Origin: Channa striata
Taxonomy: Eukaryota > Chordata > Actinopteri > Anabantiformes > Channidae
Direction of reading: 5' to 3'
Assembly (NCBI GenBank): GCA_033026295.1
Contig: CM065188.1
Location: forward strand, 15,944,854-16,008,853
Length of the DNA: 64,000 bases
Every line of letters begins with the position of its first letter. Positions within the stretch are counted from its first letter, which is position 1. The translations under genes and the position numbers were made by a program. A model generated the notes under the pieces. The model was not told the DNA's origin. It saw only the letters and a program-made list of their open reading frames with translations, and searched no databases. Shown here piece after piece: positions 11,630 through 25,100 of the stretch.

Positions 11630-14600
11630 ATGGAGTCCAACCTGTCCTTTGTGTCTTCGCTGAAAGAGGAAGACATTCCGGTTTACATTCAGCCTCATTA
11701 CAAAGAATCCTACCGCTTGGCTATTTATGCCTTGCTCTGTGGAGGCAAAGAGGCCTACCAGGAGTTCCTCCGCGTGGAACAGATCAGCCACTTTCTGTCG
11801 GAGGAGGAGATCTTCTTCATCCTGGGACATGCAGAGTTACCGGTGGTGGAGGACGAGTCTGAGGCGAGACGGGTCCCAGACGAAATCAACCCGTCCACCT
11901 ACTTCCCGACAGAGTCGGACGAGGAGGTGCCGGACCTGGACCTGGGCTGGCCGGAGGTCTCGCTGGAAAACATCGACACCAGCATCAGCCTGCTGTTCCA
12001 CCCACCCAGACAGAACACGCCCACCATTAAAGAAGTGGTTCGAAAGCAGATTCAGGAGGCGAGGGAGGTAAGAACCAGCCAGTGTCAAGTGTTTTTTGTG
12101 TCTGGTCATAAAATGTTCGGGCTCCTCCCCAAAAAACACGTAGGAACAGGGGCCCCTGAGGGCCCCTCATACTAGGGCCCCCTCAGAGGCTGGGGTCCCC
12201 GCTGCTTTTGCTTCAATAATTCATCGATGAAAACATTTCTTTAAAGGTGAAGTCAAAACCAGATCTGTCAGCAGTTGTGCAAGTTTGTGCCTTCGCTGCA
12301 CAAATATTTAACTCTCTGCATGAAGTACAAGGACAAGCCGTTTATCACCAGTAAAAAGACAAAAGAAGTCGCTTTACACACACTGAGAAATCTTCCGCTC
12401 AAAGAGGCAGAATAATTTCTAATAGAAAAACTGGACAAAAGATAACGGTCATCGGAAAAACAGAACAGATGGTTCTAAATGCAACAGAGAAATAAAATGA
12501 GCATGTGAACAAAACCTGGAGCCATGAATCAGTCCTCAGAGGCAAACAGGTGCTGGTGTGCCCACAGCCTGACGATCCCGACGAAGGCGTTCAGACGGCG
12601 AACCGGAGTAAAGCAGCAGAGTGAACAGGGACAGAAATGAATGTTTTACTGCTCCAACAGCTCGTTAACATAAAGGCCCTCACAACGCAGCGAAACGGCA
12701 CGTTGATGCGTTAACGTGTAGTAAGAGATGAACTGAATCCACCACGATTCATTATTTACTGGATAAAGAAGGTCACATCCTAAAAATGTTTGACATGTCA
12801 CACGTGTTTGAAGCACGTTCACCTGGGTGTCACATTTCCGTGTTTACAACCTGCATGAACATCTCAGTCCGTTGGTCGTGTCACAGCGGTGGAGCAGCAG
12901 GGAACCAGAATAATCTTTGAAACCAGGCGACGTCAGGTTCTTCCTGCTGTCAGAGAAAGACTCGCTGGCTAGTGTCCGGTTGATAACACTATATCAGACT
13001 TTACTGATCCGTGATGTAAAGTCATTCAACATTAATGCAGGAATCATAATATTCCAATATACTTGTTCAGTAATAACCTCTTTACTGCAAGTGCTTCTTC
13101 CACCGCTGACATCTTTGGTCCTAGTCGTTGCACCTCATCTCTCTATTATCTGTAATAAAGTCATAAATGTGCACAAACAAACTAATCCCTTAGCACACGA
13201 CTATTTACTTAGTGATACAGTATATACTCGGGTACATCGCACAAGAGGAAGACGTTTTTAATAAATGGCTAATTCATGTTGAGTTAATAAAGAAGAAAAG
13301 GTAAAACATGCACAAACAAGCAAAAGCTGAATTAACTCTGACGGTTCATCAGGTTTGGGACAAACCGCATAAACATGTAACAGTGTGAGATGCAAAAATA
13401 GTGTTGGGACGATTAGCAGCTCACATAACACTGACTTACAGGAAACCATAAGTACTGGGGGGCGTTAGTCATTACTGCCTTTACAAGAACACATGACAGC
13501 AGCTCTTGTCACAGCTTGAAACACATGCGGCTTAACTCTGAAACGACTGTGACATGATTAAAACGGGGCTTAAACGATACGTCTCGCTCACAGACACATG
13601 ACATTAAGCAGCCGACGTGTCCCAGCCTGAATGTTCCCGATGTTCAGCTCCACACGTTGTGACGACTGCCAGCTCCAGCTAATAATTTATGAATCGCTGC
13701 AGGGCGTGTGTCTGTGTCAGGCAGTGCAGGAAATGGGCTCCCAGATATCTGCAGACCCCATATGAGGGGGACTGAAGCGGAGCTGAGTGACACTGGCAGC
13801 AGAAACGTGGTCTGATGTCAGTTGTGTGTTCAGGCATGACGGTTCTTTTTCTCAAGCTAATCACTTCTCCAGTTTACAAAACACGTTTTTATGAATTGTT
13901 TGAATGTAGTGACACAGTGAGGTGGGAACAAACAACATTAAGGCAGCAAAGTCGTCAAATTAAAAACATTAAAAAATTAAATCCCGCTTTTTAAAAAAAA
14001 ACATTTCTCTTCCCCTGTTTCCTGGTTAGAATAAAGTTTTTGTCAAGTTTGACTCTGTGAAGAAAGTTTCTCCAACTTTTTACACTGGAAAATATTCAGC
14101 GCTGTTGAAGAAGAACGACTAATGCCACAAGTTGTTCCTCCAACATCAACACAAACTGGAACTTTGAATATCTGCCAAAGTATCTAATGTATTCAACACC
14201 TGATGGACCTAAATCACGAGCTTCAAGTCAAATACGATGGGGTACGAAAACAAAGCGAAGGACCGAAGGTTCCCAGAGAAACATTTGGAGGAACAGTGAA
14301 AAGGTGAAGGAGCCGTGGCCACGCTGCCAGGAAGTTATTAAGAAACCAGATTTCTGACGACACAGGTGGAGAAAAACCCTCGAATGAGCTCCTCTCTGGT
14401 GGGATGTGAAGAAGGTGATTACGACACACAAACCCAAGCACGTTGGTGAAGTGGAGGCCGTCGCCCTTGAGTAAGAGAAGGATTGATTCGAATGATTCCT
14501 CGGGAACGATGGCAGATCTGCAGCAGGTCACAGCTGCAAAATAGGGGGTTTGTTCAATGCAGAAATTTCCCAAGAGGCTCTAAAAATGTAGATACTGCAG

Positions 14601-17600
14601 CCAGAATTACAAGCTGGATTTTGTGGTGATTTGGAGGAACCTTGGTCGTGTTGAGCTGCCGAAATGTGGATTCACAGGAAATAAGAACAGACGTCGTGTT
14701 TGAGCAGGTAAACCTTTGGATTCAGAGATCCACAGAGGTGTGTAAAAATAGCATGAGACAAAGTTCAATGTGGAGAGGCCCTTTAACACTCAAAGGAGGG
14801 TTTAGAAACACAGATATGTCAGAGCTACGGCGATAACAACTCAGTGAACTGCACCGACAAAAAACCACAACCAAGAACAGAAACCTCCTTCTCGCATGCT
14901 TCTGTATTTGATTTTGTCTCGAGTTTTTGCTGCATTTTTCGGTGGTTTCGCTGCGGTGTGCTCCGCTCTCTGGGCCCCCGTACAAACGGGACTGTAGACG
15001 TTTCAGACATGTTAAGGATCTACGTATTCCACATTCAACGCCGTCTCTAAACAAGAAATAACTGAAATTCCAACTGTCTGAAATAACAGTTGAGACGCGT
15101 CCCCGCCCCAGTTTCCCATCCTTTAGTTTCACAGAGCAGAAGTTTTACCTGCTTCAAAAAAAGAAAATACAGGTTTAAATCTGTGATAACTGAAAAACTG
15201 CCTGACTAACTTTAGTGTAGCGCTCACATTTCTCATGTGTCTCCAGGTTATTGCCATAGCGATGGACGTCTTCACTGACGTGGACATATTTAAGGAGATC
15301 GTCACTGCGACCCTGAGGGGGGTGATGGTCTACATCCTGCTGGATGAGTCCCAGTTCAGGAGCTTCCACACCATGTCACACAGGGTGGGAGTTAACATCC
15401 AAGACCTCAAGGTGAGAGTCAGTGCACCGCTCAGATCCAATGATCCACCACCGCAGTGGTGGAGTGGATAGCCCTGCTGCCTTATAGCTGGAAGGTCGCA
15501 GGTTTGATTCCCAGATGGTTGTCATCTTTCTGTGTGGAGTTTGTTTGTTCGAAAATCTCTTTGTGTTGAATCTGAGACACCATTTTTTTCAAGCCTAAAT
15601 CTATTTATATGAAGCAGTTATTTATTTCCACCAAATCATGCAGACAAACTGAGATTAGGTCATATTACATTTCGGGGTTTAGTCGAACCTGGAGCTCAGA
15701 AACAGCCTTCGAAAGTGTAAGACTCAGTTCTGGGCCTCATAAATCCTGAATCAGAGCGATGTCTGGTGAAACACAGAGAACATCAAATCTAATTTTGGAC
15801 CATATAATAGCAACACAACACACCCATATTTTTGTTCAAGTTATGAAAATTGTAGCCAGAGGGGAAATTCTTGCTTTGGTTAAAATTGAAATTACCAAAA
15901 TAAAAACCCTCTTCCTGCAGTTGACAGTGTTAGAAACTGAGTGTGAGTCTGTTCCACTTCACTCCTGTGAACTTTTTATCACACTTTATGTGTGTGATTA
16001 TTACTTCTTGTCTGGTCATGACGACGCACAGAAAGTCAGACATTTGCTAATCAAAGCAATTTCCACACGCACACAGGACAAAACCAGCATTCTGCTCCAA
16101 AGCAATGTGCCGTTTTCCTGCGGCCTGTGTCATCCAGCAGTGTTTCCCCGGCAGAGGAAGCTTCGCCTGTGGCACGACCTTTCCTCTGTGGGCAGGAGCA
16201 TTTAGTGGATTAAGTCCGACGTTTTCCCCATTCGTACCTGTCATTATCATACGAGACGGCCGCAGAGGCCGCAGGACAGATCTGGTGGCGGGGCCTGATT
16301 TTCCTGTTGAACAGCATCGCGGCGGCGTTTCCACAGCCCAAACAATCAGTTATCAGAGCCAACACAGTGACGTCTTAGTGGTGTGTGCAAATTGCTTAGC
16401 CGGTGGCCACATCAAAGCGCCTGCGTCCGTAAAACCGACACACAGGTTTCATCTTGTCGAGTATCACAAAGTCTGTGTGTGTTCCTCTAGATACTACTTA
16501 GTGAGGACCGAATTTCGCTTTTTTAACAACAGTGAGGACATTTTGGCCGGTCCTCACAAATTTTGACCCTCCAAAAGGGATTTTGGAGGGTCAAAACTGG
16601 GTTTTGGGTTTAGGGTTAGAATAAGGTTTGGTTAAGGTTAGGGGCTAAGGATTGCATTAGGTCAATAAGTGTATAGAATTTAGCTAAAAACCTGTTTATA
16701 ATTCACTTAAACCAGCCTGGTTGATATTATTTTTCATAAATCACAACAGGACAAAACTACTGTCAAAAGAATATTTCAGTAAACAAAATAAAAATGGTCA
16801 GTAACAAGCGGAAGTATGAATCAAGTAAAGTCAAATGACTAGAGGAGGATAAGACGTGCAGATCTGTAAACGTGATGTTCTGTTGTTTGAATTTGAATCT
16901 GTCATTGGCCTTATTGGTCACTAAAGAGTGTTTAGAGACACGCCATTTGTTGGTGATTCCTGCGTTTTAGGGGAACCTTGACTTTCAAAATTCAAATTGT
17001 GCACGACGTAGAAACCACGTGGAACATTCATTTTCAGTCGGTACAATAAATATTGAATGAGATGATGTTGAACTTGAAAGGGCAAAACTGGAGGATTACG
17101 GTGTGTGTGATCCGAGGCTGCACCAGGGCTCACTATGACTGACTTTTCTTCTGCTAGTTCATGAGTTCACGGCGTACAGCCCGTTTCGTACGTCAGTGCG
17201 CGTGTTCTCTGGACTAATGCATCAGCGCTGTTTTCTGCTGAAAGAGATTCTCGTTACGCGGCCACAGTTGAAATGTTAACTTAAAATCAGTTCTGGTGCC
17301 GCACAATCGAATGCTGCAGGCGAGTTCATATGTATATTTAAGCTGTGACGTTTACCGTGCGAACTCAAAAGGTTTTAAACAGGTTGTTTCACATTCCCGT
17401 TTCTGCTGAACTGCTTTTCTTTGGAAAAGCTGATCATGTGATGAAAGATGGAGCTGCCAGAAGTAGATGGTCACAAACATGAGTCCAACTGAAGGATTTT
17501 GTTTTGCTGTAGCTACGGAATGTGTCAATGAGCGACCGACTGACAGTAACAGGTTCAGCGTTTGCGTCAGTGCTGAGGCAATAATGCAATAGAATCAGGT

Positions 17601-20600
17601 TAAATGGTGCAGTGAATAATCCGCACATGACCTGCTTCCTACTGCATTCATTCTGCACATCCGTCTAATTCAATCTTTGTCGGTTTGCATCATTATGGAT
17701 TTGAATTATACATTGAATGTCTTTTAATATATATGTCTGTTTTGTGATTTTATATAAAAATGTGATGAACTAATAAAAGCTGATGCGTCATTCTGGGTTA
17801 ATCTCCTGTCAGCACATGATGTGGTTAAAATCAGCTCCACCTTTTTCAACAGTGACGTTTGACCTTTTAGTAATTACAGTAGGTTTTGCCATAAATCCCC
17901 TAGTATTAGTATTGCTTTTACCTTTGCACTTCAGTCACCCTGAAATGCACCTGCTTAGTACTTTTACTTGGGTAAAAGAGTTGTGGTACCATTTCTGGGA
18001 CAAAAGGCGTATCCCAGTGTATCACATGTTGCTGTCTCTGAGGATGTGTGGCCATGAGTGGCCGCACGTACCCTGGTCCTGACCGCTGCTTTTCAGAGGC
18101 AGTGAATATATGAAAACACCAACAGCCTCCGTTACAATCCGCTTTCAGTGAAAATGAAACAGGGGAACCTCGTTTGAAATGTTTTAACTTTTTGCATTTA
18201 AACTTTGGGTGAGACAGTCTGTCCTTGGATGGATGGGATGTCTAAACTAATCAAGTGAAACTAATCCTCTGGTGTGGACCCAAAATGTGGTTGTCTGTGA
18301 TTAACAGCCAATGTTAACTTTGACTTTGGCCACACAGACGATGTCTGATGATGAAGATAAACCATCCATGGGATCGAATGGTGCTGAACTGCGAGCAGTT
18401 CACTAGTAAAACTCTCTGCTTTGTTTCTCCACCAGAACATGCGTGTTCGGACAGTCCAGGGGCCGCTGTACCAGTGTCAGTCTGGGATGAAGTTTCACGG
18501 AGGTTTGGAGCAGAAGTTTCTTCTGGTGGATTGCTGCACAGTTGTGTATGGAACATACAGGTGAGCCAGTCGTACCTTTACGTATTCAGAAGTGTTTGAT
18601 TTGTGCACTGATTTGTGGATTTGTGCATCAGTCACTGGACCAGAAACCTCTGGATCTACAGATCCCCCCAAATGTATTGGAACCACAAGTTCAGTTCCTT
18701 TGTGTTTGTTGTACTTTGAAGACATTTGTATTTTGCATAGAACAGAGCGTCTGAATCCCAGGTGTTTCTTGTTTCCTTGGTTTTGGCCTTGGGTTTTATC
18801 TGTGCAGACTGTATTAGTTGTTTTAAAAAGATAAAAACCAGAAGGCTGAGGAATCTGAGAAAAGAGAGAAAATCAATCAAAATAATTGCACTACCTACTA
18901 AAACGACATGGGATGTCCTGAGAACGTAAGAAACCACTCGTGCACTGAGCAGCATGCCGATAAATGGTCAGCAAACAACCTCCACAAAGTATCACAATCC
19001 ACCGTATAAAGACAAGGTCACAAGCATAAATAGAAAAGCCATGCCATAAGAAAAAAAGGAAAAGTAATAATCCCCAAAATTAAATGACATAAAGATGAAC
19101 TTCTATGAAAGTAATGGCCAGTTCAAAGCGTGGAGGAAGAAAACACTTGCTTATGGTCCAGTACGTGTATAACCAAGGTCGACCTCTCTGCTGACTGTGC
19201 TTTCATTGTCTTTTTTAGCTATTCATGGTCATTTGAGAAGATCCACCTGAGTATGGTCTTGGTGATCACTGGTCAGCTGGTTGGCTCTTACGATGAGGAG
19301 TTTCGAAGACTGTACGCTCGATCCACTGTGCCTGCAGTTCTGTCCCAGGAGAAGCAATCCGCTCAGTATCTCAAAGACACTGTGAAGGTACAAAGGCCAA
19401 GCTCCAGCCAGCTTTCCCTTCATCAAATTCACATGAGATCCAGAGCAATGCACGGCATAAGAAGTGCTCAGGATGATCGATTATACGATGCCGCCATTTT
19501 GACTAGGGGTCGGAGCATGCAAGACAAGCTGCATCAGTCTCACTGTCCGGACAATGGGCACCTGGTGAGGGGACACAGTTATGGGGGGGAACTGCAGAAG
19601 TTAAACTCGTCGACGCGACTGAGGATGGGGACCAAGGACATTGGAGCCCCTCTTCCCCCTGAGAGGACTAGATCCAACCTGAGGGAGGGGGGCAACAGGT
19701 TGCAGAAGCAGCAGCTTCGCCATCAAACTCGATACGGTGCACATCAAAATATGATACCGTTCAACTCTGAAACATCACTCCACAGGTGGAAGATCGATGC
19801 GTACCTTAACGAGAATGAAATGCCCGTAGATGCATCATATGAAGCATTATCCCCTATGATATCTCCATATAGCAGTCACACAGGCCTAAATGAGTATCAG
19901 TCACAGGTTATTCACAACAGGTCGAGGGACATAAAGTCCAGGATGGAGGAAATGAGGCAGAAGAGGTTCAGTCTGCAGGAGTATGTCAACTTCAGGCAGA
20001 GCCAAGAGTCCTTGAGATCCATGTATTCGGCTGAAAGACCAAAATATATTTCCCCAATGCGAGGTCAGGACAAGAGACAGTGTGCAGCAGAATTGGAAGC
20101 AAATGCACAAAGTGGTAGGAGCATGGAAACGTCTACTCACAAAGGCACTGAACCAAATAAAGAAAGCAACAAAAGAGAGCAGAATACCCCTGATGGCCAG
20201 CGCTCTGCTTCTCACTATGATGCGAATGTGGTTTCCGATCGAAAGACGCCGCAAACATACGATCGGCACGAACCTCTCACCAGGACGATGTTAGCTGCTG
20301 ATTCAGACATGAAACCGAATGATCCATCGCTCAAGCGCTCTCATTTGCAGTCCAGCAGTCTCAGCATCCAGCACACAAGAGCAATGGAGTGTTTGACTGA
20401 AGTTCCTGAAGAAAAAGAGAGTTCAAATGCACGTGTCAACAATTCGGACTCAGTTGCCATCAACAAAAATGAGGAGGTTTGCAAGGGTGAGAAATCTGTT
20501 CTAAATGAGAACTCACACCGCCAGGACAAAGTCAGAGGAAGTTATGGGTCTATTGGTAAGGTGGCCAATAGTTTAGGCTCACTTACTGAAACAGAAGGAA

Positions 20601-21241
20601 CTAAATCAGTATCCAGTGACGCAGAAAATGCTCCGAGAACCTTCAAGAATTTTGCTGGAACTCAACATGCACTGGAAGCTAAGACTGGTGACATGCTCAA
20701 GCAACAAGAGGAACCAGCGCTGCAGAGAAGGAATTCCACAAGAACAAAAGTACATTCGATGCTTTCTTCAGAGGAAAAGAAAGCATCCAAAAAAGAGAAG
20801 TCTGTCCAAAGAAAGGCTTCGATAAAATCACAGAATTCCTCTGGATCAAACCAAACTGTTAGGGCAGACAATGCTGTGCAATCTGTGAATGGTCTGCCCA
20901 CAGGGTCACTGAACTCTATCAGCAGTTCATCAGACATGGAGAAGCACAAACCCCCATTCTCGAGATTTCCTTCTTTTCGTTCAAGCAAGAGAAAGACAAA
21001 CCTTGCAGCAGAGCAGGACCAAGGCTTGAGAAGCACCGTGAGTAGCGACGACATGACCATCTCTCAAACGAAGACGGAGAAGGCCTACAGCCCATACGAG
21101 TATTTGCTCAACACTAACAGAAGCGCTTCCCTGAAAAGGCAAGACTCGGGCTACGCAATGCAACAGACAGAAGGTGGAACTGACAACAAACTGGGACGAT
21201 TCATGCAGCGAATGGGAAATCTCATAAACAAAAACAAATAG
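11630..21241 (+). CDS. fam83b: FAM83B, DUF1669 family, four coding exons, 916 aa
   Basis: FAM83 proteins carry an N-terminal DUF1669 pseudo-phospholipase-D fold that recruits casein kinase 1 isoforms; FAM83B is also linked to EGFR/RAF/PI3K signalling. Coding exons are 11630-12067, 15247-15411, 18436-18560 and 19219-21241, with phases 0, 0 and 2 closing exactly. Residues about 10-290 form the DUF1669, including [49 protein letters not shown] and [13 protein letters not shown]. The rest is a long Ser/Lys-rich, probably disordered tail, and the end [14 protein letters not shown] matches the end of mammalian FAM83B. Oddity: the first Phe of the FxxxF CK1-binding motif is Tyr267 here (YDEEF). The start was chosen at MESNLSF, which aligns with the mammalian N-terminus. 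Intron 1 (12068-15246) and intron 2 (15412-18435) contain the repeats listed separately; nothing was seen in intron 3 (18561-19218). Confidence 0.95.
12149..12200. repeat. G/C-rich imperfect palindrome in fam83b intron 1
   Basis: GGGGCCCCTGAGGGCCCC is followed after 8 nt by GGGCCCCCTCAG, then a further G-run and CCCC. The two halves can pair imperfectly. It sits about 80 nt after the first coding exon's donor. Confidence 0.5.
12791..12972 (+). repeat. Dispersed repeat A, copy 2
   Basis: Shorter, diverged copy of 10585-10880 with shared blocks in the same order. It lacks some internal sequence between the AGCGGTG block and the CCAGAATAATC block. The two copies are about 2.2 kb apart and flank fam83b coding exon 1. 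Confidence 0.75.
15446..15560 (+). repeat. Fragment of a common teleost short interspersed repeat
   Basis: The string GCAGGTTTGATTCCC resembles a tRNA B box. It is followed by TCTGTGTGGAGTTTG, a hallmark of a repeat common in fish genomes. It lies just after fam83b coding exon 2. The class (tRNA-derived SINE or MITE) is inferred from memory. Confidence 0.55.
16488..16640. repeat. Teleost-type repeat with perfect palindrome and telomere-like run
   Basis: GTGAGGACATTTTGGCCGGTCCTCAC-type sequence (16525-16557) is followed by a perfect 16-bp inverted repeat, with arms 16561-16576 and 16581-16596 and a GGGA loop. A GGGTTTAGGGTTAGAAT run comes next. This arrangement resembles a repeat widespread in fish genomes. 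It lies inside fam83b intron 2. Confidence 0.65.
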
Positions 21242-22111
21242 TGCTGCTGGAAGAGAAGGCGACGGTCGTGCTCTCTCACTGCTGCACTGTGATATGTTTT
21301 TCTATTTATTGGTTTCATTATGTGGCTAAAAGCTTCTCAGGGAACATATTTATCACTGATGACAAAACACATTATGCAATGTGTCAGGTGTCTGCCACTG
21401 AAAACCAGTCCAGCGATTAACATGAACTGGACACTACAGGGAAGCATGTATGTGAAAATACCAGTTAGACATGTTGTTGCTGGAAGGTGCTGATATAAAA
21501 AGCAGGAGTGAGTTTGTGAATATTGAAAGCTAATCAAGTAAGCTGAATTGTACAAATAAATAAAAAAACACATATCATATTAAATGTTTCTGCTCTATGT
21601 AAACAAGTCTCGTCAGACTGTGTCTAATTATAATAAAAGACTGTTGAACAGACCCGTGAATGGATCCTATTGTACTATTAAACACTGTAAATGAAAGACT
21701 CAACTCACGCGAGTGAAAGCTAGCAGTCACATTAGCAGCCCCAAAAGGCCTCAATGTGCATTGCACACCATAAATCCGTACTGCTGAATGAACACAAAGT
21801 GGAGATACAGCGAACTTTAGCTCTATGGTCCTGAATATATACGCAGTGTGCACACAACACCTCTTAATTTTCATCTGCTTATTTATCCCTGTCGTTTGAG
21901 TATAATCATTCATACCAGTGAGAGCACCAGCCTCATCAGTATAGTTTTTGGAAGTCTACCCACAAAACAACAACGCATCCAACACTGCTGTACACTTTGA
22001 GGGTGTGGTGGTACCTTTATTTTGAAGCGACTCTGAAAAATACCAATGTAATATATAAAATAAACCCGATGCTTTTCATACTTTTATTTGTGTGACACAT
22101 TATCAGTATCT
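21242..22111. other. Convergent 3' region of fam83b and lgsn
   Basis: The fam83b stop at 21241 faces the lgsn stop at 22112. Overlapping AATAAA signals for fam83b are at 21555-21564. AATAAA signals on the minus strand for lgsn are at 22083-22088 and 22016-22021. No other gene is seen in the ~870 bases. Confidence 0.65.
21555..21564 (+). terminator. fam83b: fam83b polyadenylation signal
   Basis: Two overlapping AATAAA hexamers (21555-21560, 21559-21564) lie about 315 nt after the stop codon and are followed by an A-rich stretch. Confidence 0.6.
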
Positions 22112-25100
22112 CTAGATGAAGTACTCCAGACACTTGTTCCTCTCATCATCCAGTTCTTGGGTCTCAATCTCAAACTTTTTCATGGCAATGAAATACTGAA
22201 CAAAAGGTTCGCCTAGGGCACTGCGGATGACGTGATCTTCACCAAGTGCCTCCAGAGCATCGTCAAGCTTCACAGGAATGGCAAACTCCTTCTGCTGACT
22301 GGGGGCTTTATTGAGGCCACTCTCAACGTTCAGGTTTCGCCTGATGCCATCCAGTCCCGCGGCCACAGTAGCGGCCAAGACAACGTAAGGGTTGGCCATG
22401 GCCGAGCCCAGCTTGTTGTCGATGTGCGTCTCCCTTCCGCCGTGACACTTGATGTTAAAGGAGCTGCTGTTATCGTTGTTGCCACATGTGGCGTACAGCA
22501 TTTGTTTAGCGTCTTTGATCGACTTGGCGATGTGGCTCCGACAGCCGAGGCCGGGCGACATCAGGCAGCTCAGAGCAGCAGAGTGTGTGAGAAGACCGGC
22601 CAGCCATTTCCTGCCAATTTCAGAAAGCTCACCTGCCTTCTCCCCACTGTGAAAGAGGCTTCGTCTGCCATTTGCATCCCACAGGCTGTGAGAGAGCACC
22701 CCAGCATTGTACAGGCCGTCGTCCGTGAAGAAGCTGGCAATGTAGCTGTGCTTACGAGCCATTTCTTTGATGCCAGTGCGGAAGGTGAAGGCACTATCTG
22801 CAGCTGCAATCCCAAACTCTGGTCGCAGATTGATCTCCATCTGGCCGGGCCCGCTGGCAGAAGCCATGCTGTCTATGTCTGCGCCCATGCAGTACATGCT
22901 GTCTATCAGTTGCTGGAAGAAAGGCAGGTCATGGTTGCTCAGTAGGGTGGTAGCAGGGAATAGGAGTGTCTTTGGTCCAATCCGGTCTGGAGCTCCAAGG
23001 ACACAGCATTCATAAGTGAAAGAGGAGTGGAGGGAGAATCCCAGGCTCTGGAGCTGGCCAAGTAGCTGCTTGGCAATAAGTCGAGGTGAAGTGCGAAGGG
23101 CACTTCCTGTCACAGTGCAGGGGTCGCAAATGACCCGTGCTGTCTGCTCAGCCCAAGGAAGGACCCTGAAGGTAGAAAGGTCAGGAATCAGAAGGACATC
23201 GCTACTGAAGTTGGCAGTGCTGGCGTGGTCCACTTCATTGCTCTTTGGGCTCAGCGTCAGCTCCAAGTAGCTTCTGGGCATAGGAACCCCGTATACTGCT
23301 TTTTCCTAAATGTTCGCATTAAAGGAAGGAATATAAATGGATATTGATGAAATGATTGATATCAACTTCATTCTTGTGTTAGTGTTAGTGTTGACAAGTC
23401 GTAGCTACCATAGCTGTGCTACCGTAGCTGTAATCTTTATGCTAAGCTATGCTAATTGCTAGCTCTACTTAAACACAGACAATCTTTTGATCTCTTTAAA
23501 ATACTATTTCCTACAATGGTGAACTTCTGCATTTATCTGACAATTAATTCTACATCTAATTCGTGATGGATTCAGGAATAAGGTGATTACATGGAAGAAG
23601 CGGACAGGCACCGTCTTGGACCTAGACACCCCGTGGAGGTCTGTGGCCTCAAAGCGGACAAAGTTGATATTTTCTCTGGCGATCTGCTGTTTGATCTGCT
23701 CCATGGCTGCAAAGAACCGTTGATTGACAGTCTCGACTGTGTCGTTCCCGTTATCTGTGGAAAACAGTTTGAAATATCGGCAAAAAGCATTTGACAAGCA
23801 CTCGTTTCAAACACATAGTATCCCATTAATAAATCTTTTTGCCCTTTTTTTTCCTTTGCATCTGTACAAAAACTTGTAATTTGTAAACTAAAACATACTC
23901 AGATATCTACATATCTCATTCAAAATGTATTTTCACAAGTGTCACAATTATTATTACAAGAGCGCAGATTATTTAAAAAACACAGCTATTAGCCAATATA
24001 TCATTTTGGTTGTCATCCAAATATTACTATCAGTATTTACGACAAAACACTGAGAAATTACTCATAAACAACTACTGAACTTGTGCCCTGTGTATGGGAC
24101 ATATAGCAAAAATGTCATTACGGACAAAATTTCCGTCTCTGTCATTAGCCATAATTAATAAGTTATAAGATTATTACAAATATTAGGTGTTTTTAAAGTT
24201 GTTATGTCTATCTTAAAACAACTTGACTTAAGACAGGACTGGACTTTGCACTTAAAGCTAAGCTGTTTCTTCATTTCTATCAGAGCAAAGTTTGTCTTTT
24301 AACCAAAGCTTTACCAACCTGAATGAGAAGCTCCCGTCTCTCTGCAGGATTCGCTGGTTTCATATGTGTTTGCCCTAACTTCAGGCTGCCTATTTGTGTT
24401 TGCATCAGCCCTGAATGGACTGGATAAATCCATACTGGAAGGCGGTTGAATAGATGTGCTCTCTGTGGACATGGGCCCCCTTCTGGAAGCATCAGACTGG
24501 GGTTTGAAGGTGCTGAAGACCCTGCGGGGAGTTCCATCGCTGTGCCTTCCATTGGACCTTCCACCATCACCACCACCACCAGTGCTGCTGCTCACATGCA
24601 GGTACGTATAAGGGCTTCCCGGCTTCCCACCATCTCGTTCTCGGATGTTGAGCAGAGGACTTTCTCTCAGGATGTTCTTAAGCTCCTCCATTGTCTGCCT
24701 GGGGACACCCGTCTCATTGTAGGACACCCTGGTATCAGACGATGCCCCTCTGGTCCAGTCTTCCCCAATAGAAGAGTCATCCATCCTGGGATCACCCACA
24801 TGCTCTAGGGCCCTGTGAGGCAGGGGGCCGATAGAGATCACAGTGGGGGCACTGGGAGGTATGGTGGCACTGGTGGGCGAGTGGACAATAGAGGGACCCC
24901 CACCTTTGCTACTCCAGTCCACCGGAGGCACGTGTCTCCCTGTCACCCTCACTCCCTTCTTGTTGCCAAGGCTCATCCCTATGCCGTCTATCTGGTCTTT
25001 GCTTCTACCCTGGCCCTCCTGGGAAACACACAATGTGGCTGTTACACGAATGGTAAGAGATGGTCAAGTGTGTACAAAAAAGAATGAATAAAGAGTTTAA

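Noticed and set aside
14223..14573. 116-aa minus-strand ORF in fam83b intron 1
   Set aside because: Reads somewhat protein-like, but no family is recognisable and no splice partners or conserved motifs were found; probably chance or an old repeat.
22232..22945. 237-aa plus-strand ORF
   Set aside because: Lies wholly opposite the lgsn GS-domain exon and matches no family; a shadow of a conserved coding exon.
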